NCBI GenBank assembly: GCA_937973935.1
Contig: CALJJF010000186.1
Span: 1 to 30,803 of the forward strand
Length of the DNA: 30,803 bases
Direction of reading: 5' to 3'
Source of the DNA: MKRK01 sp001896915
GTDB lineage: Bacteria; Bacillota; Clostridia; Oscillospirales; Acutalibacteraceae
Under the pieces are notes generated by a model, which was not told where the DNA came from, did no database searches, and worked only from the letters and a program-made list of their open reading frames with translations. Below, piece by piece: positions 25,494 to 30,803 of the stretch (position 1 is its first letter; each line of letters begins with the position of its first letter). The position numbers were made by a program, and so were the translations under genes.

Positions 25494-26243
25494 ATGAAAT
25501 TTCAAAAAGGCACGGCAAAATTATTTGCAGCGTTGGTTGCAGGAACCGTTGTTTTGTCCTCCCTCAGTTTTTCCAGTGCGGCAACGGTAAAAACAACCCC
25601 ACAGACAACTACAAAGGCATCAGCGGCGGCGACAATAGGGCAAGAGCAGAAGAACAAAGTGCCGCCTCCCGGTAAGGGCAAACAGAATTTCGGGAAACCG
25701 CTCATAACAAGTTTAGCGTCGGCAGTCACCGACGGGATTCTCACACAAACCGAAAGCGACAGCATCAAAACCTTCTTATCCACCTACAAACCTGCTGAAA
25801 AAACAGATATTTTCGCAGCGTTGGTAACCGGAAAGGTGTTGTCTCAAGAGAAAGCGGACGCACTGAAGACGTATATTGAAACACAGAGAGTGCAAAAGGA
25901 AGAAAAGAGCTTAACCGATACACTGAATCAATTTGTCACAGACAAAACCATAACCCAAGCACAGGCGGATACAATCAAAGCAGCTGTTTTGAAGGCTGAG
26001 CAGGAAAGAAAAGCGGAAATGGAAAAGGTCAAGGCCATGACGGAAGCAGAAAGAAACGCTTATTTTGAAAGCAAAAAAGACACATTCGTCAATCCTCTGG
26101 CAGCTTTGGTGACAGACGGAACCATCACACAGGCAGTTGCCGATAAAATCACCTCCGAACTGCACATTGGATTTGGCCCCGGTGGTCATCCCGGAAAAGG
26201 ACCGCAGGGTCACAAGGGCGGACCATGCAGAACAGCAAAATAA
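25494..26243 (+). CDS. Secreted protein with four ITQ.QAD-type repeats and Gly/His-rich tail
   Basis: The product is 249 residues with a signal peptide (about 1-29). A Thr/Ala-rich stretch (31-48) and a Pro/Lys/Gly stretch (55-68) precede four imperfect repeats near 72-95, 107-128, 144-165 and 202-223, each of the form L..(L/F)VTDG.(I/L)TQ..AD.IK..L, the last two separated by a charged coiled-coil-like segment (168-196). The repeat resembles the short helical unit of DUF2680-type proteins. The tail (225-243) is Gly/Pro-rich with four His and could bind metal, but this is only an impression. The function is unknown. It is a single gene closed by its own terminator. The start follows AAAGGATGATCAG. 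Confidence 0.82.
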   Translation: MKFQKGTAKLFAALVAGTVVLSSLSFSSAATVKTTPQTTTKASAAATIGQEQKNKVPPPGKGKQNFGKPLITSLASAVTDGILTQTESDSIKTFLSTYKPAEKTDIFAALVTGKVLSQEKADALKTYIETQRVQKEEKSLTDTLNQFVTDKTITQAQADTIKAAVLKAEQERKAEMEKVKAMTEAERNAYFESKKDTFVNPLAALVTDGTITQAVADKITSELHIGFGPGGHPGKGPQGHKGGPCRTAK

Positions 26244-26256
26244 CAATTGACAGAAA

Positions 26257-26289
26257 AAGAAGCGGTTCCATGTGAACTGCTTCTTTTTT
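26257..26289 (+). terminator. Terminator of the repeat-protein gene
   Basis: AAGAAGCGGTTC pairs with GAACTGCTTCTT (one G-T pair) around a 5-nt loop and runs into TTTTTT. Confidence 0.85.
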
Positions 26290-26322
26290 GTGGGTTATGT
26301 ACTTTTATTGTCAGGTTTTTTA

Positions 26323-26331
26323 TGCTATGAT
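26323..26331 (+). promoter_or_regulatory. Extended -10 promoter of the DNA glycosylase gene
   Basis: TGC-TATGAT fits the extended -10 pattern; no good -35 box is present. The start codon follows 31 bases later. Confidence 0.45.
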
Positions 26332-26362
26332 GAAGAAAATTATGTGATTAACAGGTGAAACG

Positions 26363-26854
26363 ATGAATGAATTGATTACACATACCCTGGAGCCGATTTA
26401 TGACAATCACTCAAATGTTTTGATATTGGGCACCATGCCCTCGCCCAAATCAAGGGAAGCCGGCTTTTATTATTCCCATCCCCAAAACCGATTCTGGCCG
26501 GTGATGGCAGCGGTTTTTTCTTGTGATGTTCCAAGGACAAATGAGGAAAAAAGAACATTCCTTTTTGAAAACCACATTGCCTTATGGGATGTTTTACAGT
26601 CCTGCGAGATGAAGGGAGCGGAAGACAGCAGCATCAAAAACCCGCTGGTCAATGACATCGGACGAATTCTGAACGCTGCTGACATCAAAAAAATATTTAC
26701 AACAGGGAAAAAGGCAACCGTGCTGTATACAAGGATGTGTTACCCGATCACAGGCAGAGCGTCCGTTTATCTGCCTTCCACCAGCCCTGCCAACTGTGCA
26801 AGATATAGCCTTTCCTTATTGACAGAGGAATACAAAGCACTTCGAAAACAGTGA
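26363..26854 (+). CDS. Hypoxanthine/uracil DNA glycosylase (UDG superfamily, family 6-like)
   Basis: The product is 163 residues. Enzymes of this type remove deaminated bases, mainly hypoxanthine from deoxyinosine, at the start of base excision repair. The first motif, LILGTMPSPKSREAGFYYSHPQNRFWPV (positions about 20-47), and the second, LPSTSPAN, are typical of DNA-deoxyinosine glycosylases. The start follows ACAGGTGAAACG. It stands 63 bases upstream of a phospholipid synthase gene in the same direction. A Mug-like mismatch-specific role is an alternative. Confidence 0.87.
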   Translation: MNELITHTLEPIYDNHSNVLILGTMPSPKSREAGFYYSHPQNRFWPVMAAVFSCDVPRTNEEKRTFLFENHIALWDVLQSCEMKGAEDSSIKNPLVNDIGRILNAADIKKIFTTGKKATVLYTRMCYPITGRASVYLPSTSPANCARYSLSLLTEEYKALRKQ

Positions 26855-26917
26855 TGAAGTGATGAACAAATCAAAATGTGCGGATACACACAAAAAACAT
26901 CGGATGGGGAGAGCAGT

Positions 26918-27442
26918 ATGAAAAAAATTCCGAACCTGCTGACAGTATTCAGAATTTTGGGTTCTTTGGTTTTGTTGTGCCTTGATTACAAAAGCGGTTT
27001 GTTTGTAGGCTTGTATCTTTTTTGCGGACTGACCGATGTGCTGGATGGGTTTCTGGCACGGAAAATGAAAATTGCGTCCGATTTCGGCGCAAGGCTCGAC
27101 AGCATTGCTGATTTTTTTATGACGGCGGTGATTTTAATTACCCTGCTGGTTTCCGGCGTGGTCACAGGGGGATATTGGGCTGTAATTATTCTTGTGTTTC
27201 TCCTCAGGATGATTAATTTACTCATTGCAGGCATACGGTTTCGCTGTTTTGCGGTCATTCATACGGTAGGCAACAAAATTACGGGTCTGCTTATTTTCTT
27301 TTGCCCCCTCAGCTTTTTGATGGGGTCTATCGTATTAATCATAACCTGTGTTTGTGCTGTCCTCTCTGCGCTGGAAGAAACGTTGATTTTACTCACGGAA
27401 AAGAAGCTTGATGTAAACAGAAAAAGTATTGCTACACGATAG
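26918..27442 (+). CDS. CDP-alcohol phosphatidyltransferase family protein
   Basis: The family transfers a phosphatidyl group from CDP-diacylglycerol to glycerol phosphate, serine, inositol or cardiolipin partner. The product is 174 residues with about five membrane segments and the complete DG-x2-AR-x8-G-x3-D-x3-D catalytic motif (DGFLARKMK to LDSIAD). I start at ATG 26918, directly after GGGGAGAGCAG, rather than the in-frame ATG at 26876. The opening KKIPNLLTVFRILGS is PgsA-like, but the alcohol cannot be decided. The last 11 bases overlap the end of the convergent gene. Confidence 0.9.
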   Translation: MKKIPNLLTVFRILGSLVLLCLDYKSGLFVGLYLFCGLTDVLDGFLARKMKIASDFGARLDSIADFFMTAVILITLLVSGVVTGGYWAVIILVFLLRMINLLIAGIRFRCFAVIHTVGNKITGLLIFFCPLSFLMGSIVLIITCVCAVLSALEETLILLTEKKLDVNRKSIATR

Positions 27443-27896
27443 CTTGTTTTTTGTATTTAAAATAGTCAAGGACACTGTTGATCAGATAGACCAACAGTCC
27501 GATAGCCACACAAAATTCTCCCGTAACACCCAACAAAATTTGATTGAATGGGATAGAAAGATTTTGCATAAACGGGGGCATTGGCCATATGACCGCAAAT
27601 AAAATCAGAATGAGAACGGGGTAGAATATGAAATGAATCCAAAACTTTTTCAGCGGTTGGAGAACGGTTCTTTTGATTAACAGAGCGGATAGGGCAATCA
27701 AAATGCAAATTCCTATATTGGCTGTGTTAAACATCGCACGCCAAAAAACAGGATCCCTTAGGATTATATCCCAAAAGACCTTGTTTGAATAAAAAGGTGA
27801 TCCCGGCGGATTTGTAGTAAAAATCAGCCATATCAAGATAGGAATCAATCCCATCGCAACCAAAAAAGGCAAAGTACCCCATAATTTTCTGATCAT
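27432..27896 (-). CDS. Four-helix membrane protein of unknown function
   Basis: The product is 154 residues with hydrophobic segments near 9-26, 57-74, 86-105 and 120-143. I do not recognise the family. The start is well supported by GAGGTGATACA. It overlaps the phosphatidyltransferase gene convergently by 11 bases and has no obvious terminator of its own. No charged catalytic residues stand out; a role with the neighbouring lipid enzyme is not supported. Confidence 0.75.
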   Translation of the reverse strand: MIRKLWGTLPFLVAMGLIPILIWLIFTTNPPGSPFYSNKVFWDIILRDPVFWRAMFNTANIGICILIALSALLIKRTVLQPLKKFWIHFIFYPVLILILFAVIWPMPPFMQNLSIPFNQILLGVTGEFCVAIGLLVYLINSVLDYFKYKKQAIV

Positions 27897-27947
27897 TGTA
27901 TCACCTCATGTGTCAGTATACCACCAAATACAAATGATTTCAAACAA

Positions 27948-27983
27948 AAAAGCTTCCATTTGCAGCTGCAAATGGAAGCTTTT
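27948..27983 (-). terminator. Terminator of cysK
   Basis: A perfect 36-base palindrome (left half AAAAGCTTCCATTTGCAG) followed on the minus strand by TTTTTTG ends the cysK transcript. Confidence 0.9.
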
Positions 27984-28010
27984 GCGAGGCGGTAGATTAT
28001 AATGTTCGGA

Positions 28011-28943
28011 TTATTCAGAGAAGAGAGCAGTGGATAAATATCTTTCGCCGGTATCGGGGAGTAAAACCACAATGGTTTTGCCCTTATTTTGGGGTCTCAA
28101 TGCGATTTGTGTAGCCGCAAAGGCAGCAGCACCGGAGGAGATGCCGACCAAAAGACCTTCGGTTTTAGCAATCTCTTTGCCTGTTTCAAAGGCTTCTTCG
28201 TTTTTCACGGTGATGATTTCATCGTAAATCTTTGTGTTTAAAGTGTCAGGAACAAAGCCGGCTCCGATTCCTTGAATTTTGTGAGGACCCGGTCTGCCTT
28301 CGGATAATACAGGAGAGTCAAAGGGCTCCACTGCAATGATTTTGATATCGGGATTTTGCTCTTTTAAGTATTCGCCAACACCGCTGATGGTGCCGCCGGT
28401 GCCGATGCCGGACACAAAGATGTCAACCTTGCCGTCGGTATCCGCCCAAATTTCGGGACCTGTGGTTTTTTTGTGAATCGCCGGATTGGCAGGGTTCACA
28501 AATTGACCGGGAATAAAGGAGTTGGGTGTTTCGCCAGCCAGCTCTTCGGCTTTTGCAATGGCGCCCTTCATGCCTTTGGCACCTTCCGTCAAAACAAGCT
28601 CTGCGCCATAAGCCTTTAACAGGTTTCTTCTTTCCACACTCATGGTTTCGGGCATGGTTAAAATGATACGGTAGCCTTTTGCGGTTGCCACAGAAGCAAG
28701 ACCGATACCGGTGTTGCCGCTGGTAGGCTCAATGATAACAGAATCGGGTTTTAATAACCCTTTCTCTTCGGCGTCAAGAATCATGGCCTTTGCAATTCTG
28801 TCCTTCACGCTTCCTGCGGGATTAAAATATTCAAGCTTTGCAACCAAGGTCGCTTCTACGCCTTTTTTGGCATTGTAGTTCGTGAGCTCCAACAGGGGAG
28901 TCTTTCCAATCAAATCGGTTAAGCTTTTACTGATGTTTGCCAT
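28011..28943 (-). CDS. cysK: Cysteine synthase A (O-acetylserine sulfhydrylase)
   Basis: The enzyme makes cysteine from O-acetylserine and sulfide using pyridoxal phosphate. The product is 310 residues. The cofactor lysine is Lys47 in NPAGSVKDRI; TSGNTGIG binds the substrate; GIGTGGTISG binds the cofactor phosphate; GISSGAAAFAA closes the C-terminal part. It is preceded by GGAGG and a consensus promoter that carries a dyad over its start site. It is divergent from an Rrf2-family regulator that lacks cluster-binding cysteines, the arrangement expected of a CymR-type regulator, which in B. subtilis forms a complex with CysK. Confidence 0.96.
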   Translation of the reverse strand: MANISKSLTDLIGKTPLLELTNYNAKKGVEATLVAKLEYFNPAGSVKDRIAKAMILDAEEKGLLKPDSVIIEPTSGNTGIGLASVATAKGYRIILTMPETMSVERRNLLKAYGAELVLTEGAKGMKGAIAKAEELAGETPNSFIPGQFVNPANPAIHKKTTGPEIWADTDGKVDIFVSGIGTGGTISGVGEYLKEQNPDIKIIAVEPFDSPVLSEGRPGPHKIQGIGAGFVPDTLNTKIYDEIITVKNEEAFETGKEIAKTEGLLVGISSGAAAFAATQIALRPQNKGKTIVVLLPDTGERYLSTALFSE

Positions 28944-28960
28944 AATTCATTCCTCCATAA

Positions 28961-28981
28961 AACATATATGAATACTATGTT
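28961..28981. promoter_or_regulatory. Candidate Rrf2 operator at the cysK start site
   Basis: AACATA-N9-TATGTT is a perfect six-base dyad. It lies directly downstream of the cysK -10 box, over the predicted transcription start. A second copy is at 29074-29094. Confidence 0.6.
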
Positions 28982-28984
28982 ATT

Positions 28985-29013
28985 ATTATATTCCCTTCCC
29001 CGTCGTTTGTCAA
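28985..29013 (-). promoter_or_regulatory. cysK promoter
   Basis: Read on the minus strand, a perfect TTGACA (29013-29008) and a perfect TATAAT (28990-28985) are spaced by exactly 17 bp. This is the best sigma-A promoter in the window. Confidence 0.9.
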
Positions 29014-29042
29014 TACTTTTTTAAAAAATAATAAATGAATAA

Positions 29043-29071
29043 TTGACAGAACGTAATTTATACTATATTAT
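29043..29071 (+). promoter_or_regulatory. Promoter of the Rrf2-family gene
   Basis: TTGACA (29043-29048) and TATTAT (29066-29071) are spaced by 17 bp. The leader would be about 138 bases. Confidence 0.8.
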
Positions 29072-29073
29072 AA

Positions 29074-29094
29074 AACATATATCATTAGTATGCA
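29074..29094. promoter_or_regulatory. Candidate Rrf2 operator at its own start site
   Basis: AACATA-N9-TATGCA repeats the dyad found at the cysK start site with one mismatch in the right arm and the same 9-base spacing. The stretch AAAACATATAT is identical in both copies. Confidence 0.55.
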
Positions 29095-29215
29095 ATAGCG
29101 AATATTGATCCAAACGGCTTCTCGATACACATTTATAACCAAAGGATAATACTATATTTTACGGCACAGTGTGATACGTGAACGAGGCATATACAGAAAA
29201 GGAAAGGGTTTGTCT

Positions 29216-29662
29216 ATGAGAATTTCATCAAAGGGAAGATACGGTCTTGCTTCCATGGTTTATATGGCTGAGATGTTTGACAAGGGAGAATGTATCACCA
29301 TATTAAGTATTTCCGATAAGCTGGGGTTATCAAAAATTTATTTGGAGCAGGTATTTGCCCTGTTAAAACGGGCGGGTCTTGTAACCTCTGTCAAAGGAGC
29401 CCAGGGCGGTTATAAAATATCCGCAGAACCTGCCAAGATCACCGTGCTTCAGGTGCTGCGGGCGGCAGAATCCAGTCTGTTTGAAAAAACAGAAGTGTCT
29501 GTCAATGCAGAAAACGATTCCATCGAAAAAGCCATGCAGAGTAAGGTTTTTGAAGCAATGGAGCAGAGCATGGAAGAGCTTTTGGGAAAAATCACGCTGC
29601 AGGATTTGGTGATCGAAGCGGAAAAGCACAATGACGGAAAAGCACTGATGTTTTATATTTGA
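29216..29662 (+). CDS. Rrf2-family transcriptional regulator (CymR-like)
   Basis: The product is 148 residues from the start at 29216, which follows GGAAAGGG; an in-frame start at 29171 adds residues not found in the family. The winged helix is typical: MRISSKGRYGLASMVYMAE, SISDKLGLSKIYLEQVFALLKRAGLV, VKGAQGGYKIS. There is only one cysteine (in GEC), so the three-cysteine iron-sulfur site of IscR and NsrR is missing. Next to cysK, this favours a CymR-type repressor of cysteine metabolism. It is likely to repress cysK and itself through the paired dyads. Confidence 0.9.
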   Translation: MRISSKGRYGLASMVYMAEMFDKGECITILSISDKLGLSKIYLEQVFALLKRAGLVTSVKGAQGGYKISAEPAKITVLQVLRAAESSLFEKTEVSVNAENDSIEKAMQSKVFEAMEQSMEELLGKITLQDLVIEAEKHNDGKALMFYI

Positions 29663-29666
29663 TAAG

Positions 29667-29692
29667 AGCCCCCTTTTGGGGCTTTCATTTTT
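29667..29692 (+). terminator. Terminator of the Rrf2-family gene
   Basis: AGCCCC and GGGGCT pair around a short C/T loop; the downstream stretch is T-rich (TTCATTTTTT). Confidence 0.8.
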
Positions 29693-29723
29693 TCCTTCAT
29701 AATATCTACATATTCCTATGTTA

Positions 29724-29740
29724 TGATACGATAAGTATCA
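29724..29740. promoter_or_regulatory. Dyad over the promoter of the DUF2318-type gene
   Basis: TGATAC-N5-GTATCA overlaps an extended -10 element (TGT-TATGAT, about 29720-29728). A bound repressor would shut this promoter. It does not clearly match the published Fur, CopY or DtxR consensus. Confidence 0.45.
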
Positions 29741-29758
29741 GTAAAAAGGAGGATTTGT

Positions 29759-30244
29759 ATGCAGCAAACCAAAACCAAAAATTTAAAAAAAATATTGATT
29801 TATTCAATCACGGGCGGTGTATTGTTCCTTGCCGCTGTTGTTATGATAATAGTAATCAACAGCAAGCCGGCAACAAAAAATGCTGATGTAGTCATTCGAA
29901 AAAGTGAAATCACCGATACAGCAAAATTTTATCCCGTATCGGTGGACGGCGAAAAAATGGAGGTGATCGCCATGCGGGCAGGAGACGGCAGCATACGGAC
30001 TGCATTCAATACCTGTCAGGTATGTTTTTCCTCCGGAAAAGGGTATTACAAAGCACAGGGAAACACCTTGACCTGTCAAAACTGCGGCAATCAATTCACG
30101 GCAGATCAGGTCGCATTGCAAAAAGGCGGATGCAACCCGGTGCCGATTTTTAATGATGAACGGACAGAGGATGCCGATACCATCACCATAAGCCATCAGC
30201 GCCTGTCAGAAGGGAAATCGCTGTTTGCCGATTGGAAAAACTGA
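29759..30244 (+). CDS. DUF2318-type membrane-anchored protein with cysteine pairs
   Basis: The product is 161 residues with one membrane segment (about 12-34) and an extracytoplasmic domain. Cys86 and Cys89 (NTCQVCF), Cys106 and Cys109 (LTCQNCGNQF) and Cys125 (GGCNPVPI) form the pattern of DUF2318 proteins, which are thought to bind metal or a redox centre; the family has no firmly established function. It starts after AAAGGAGGA. The next gene starts 17 bases after its stop and encodes a metal-binding HMA domain fused to a membrane domain, so they are likely to work together in metal or redox handling. Confidence 0.88.
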   Translation: MQQTKTKNLKKILIYSITGGVLFLAAVVMIIVINSKPATKNADVVIRKSEITDTAKFYPVSVDGEKMEVIAMRAGDGSIRTAFNTCQVCFSSGKGYYKAQGNTLTCQNCGNQFTADQVALQKGGCNPVPIFNDERTEDADTITISHQRLSEGKSLFADWKN

Positions 30245-30261
30245 CTCGGAGGTGAGCCGGA

Positions 30262-30803
30262 ATGAAAGTAGTGAACTTACGCACAGAAGGGATGACCTGC
30301 AGCGGTTGTGAAACACGGATTGAAAACCGATTGAAAAAGCAGGACGGGATTCTCTCGGTTTCGGCGAGCTTTCAAAAACAGTCGGTAGCTGTGGAATACG
30401 AGGAACAGCTCACCACGGAAGAAACCATTCGAAAGACCATCGGGTCACTGGGTTATGAGGTCAAGAGCAAACCGGACAGAGAGGAAAGAAATGAAACCAA
30501 TCGTTTTCTGATCGGCGCCGGTATTGTGATTCTCGCACTTTATTTTCTGATTCAGCATACCGTCGGATTTCAGTTTATTCCCCAGGTCAGCGCCAATATG
30601 GGATATCCGATCTTATTTGTGATCGGGCTGTTCACCTCAGTACACTGTATTGCCATGTGCGGGGGAATCAACCTCTCCCAGTGTGTTTCCGGAGGGAACA
30701 CTTCTTGCGGAGCTGCTCCCAGAGGGACAAGAAAGTACAGATCACTGAAACCAAGCTTGTTTTATAATCTGGGCCGGGTGATATCTTATACTGTCATAGG
30801 CGG
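30262..30803 (+). CDS. HMA-domain / SafE-TauE-like membrane protein, cut by the window end
   Basis: An open frame of 180 residues runs off the right edge. It starts after GGAGGTGAGCCGGA. Residues about 3-70 are a heavy-metal-associated domain with GMTCSGCE (Cys13 and Cys16), the copper-chaperone motif. Membrane segments begin near residue 84, and LFTSVHCIAMCGGINLSQC near 123-141 is the typical start of the sulfite exporter TauE/SafE-like (cytochrome biogenesis DsbD-like) domain. The full gene continues outside. Such proteins are linked to copper or other metal export or to assembly of metal enzymes. Confidence 0.9.
   Translation, partial: MKVVNLRTEGMTCSGCETRIENRLKKQDGILSVSASFQKQSVAVEYEEQLTTEETIRKTIGSLGYEVKSKPDREERNETNRFLIGAGIVILALYFLIQHTVGFQFIPQVSANMGYPILFVIGLFTSVHCIAMCGGINLSQCVSGGNTSCGAAPRGTRKYRSLKPSLFYNLGRVISYTVIG

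Overview
The window reads as chromosomal DNA of an anaerobic, endospore-forming clostridium (Clostridia, probably an Oscillospiraceae/Ruminococcaceae-like cellulosome builder). The evidence is type I dockerins on secreted beta-helix proteins, a SleB-type spore cortex hydrolase, RNase J, an intact lower-glycolysis cluster, a BirA-BioY biotin-scavenging pair, and Gram-positive style AGGAGG ribosome binding sites. The genus cannot be fixed from this sequence alone. No tRNA, rRNA, CRISPR array, insertion sequence or phage gene was seen.

Layout. 1-10.5 kb is an extracellular, accessory-type region: an AraC-type regulator, a very large secreted papain-like protease carrying ricin-type lectin domains, RTX calcium-binding repeats and two tandem C-terminal jelly-roll-like modules, then, convergent to it, two paralogous secreted beta-helix proteins ending in almost identical dockerin modules. 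10.5-15.9 kb (minus strand) is housekeeping: sugar nucleotidyltransferase/degenerate phosphomannomutase fusion, RNase J, YbaB, RecR. 16.0-18.1 kb (plus) has RNase HI and then birA-bioY under what looks like a textbook BirA operator. A minus-strand sleB-like gene follows. 19.0-21.3 kb is a tight pdxY-manA-trmL operon. 21.4-25.2 kb is pgk-tpiA-gpmI, with a long hairpin that buries the gpmI ribosome binding site.

25.2-30.8 kb is mixed: a secreted protein with four short ITQ.QAD-type repeats, a family-6-type hypoxanthine/uracil DNA glycosylase, a CDP-alcohol phosphatidyltransferase, a four-helix membrane protein, then divergent cysK and an Rrf2 regulator of CymR type, whose two promoters each carry a copy of the same dyad. 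The window ends in a DUF2318 protein followed by a truncated HMA-plus-SafE/TauE-like membrane protein, probably a metal-handling pair.

Regulatory DNA is unusually legible here. Several promoters match the sigma-A consensus with 17-bp spacers, and several carry dyads at informative positions. The most notable are the BirA operator that contains its own -35 box, the duplicated cysK/rrf2 dyads, and the two palindromes framing the protease promoter. The best candidates for something new are the multi-module secreted protease with an RTX block in a Firmicute and the recently homogenised dockerin modules beside it.
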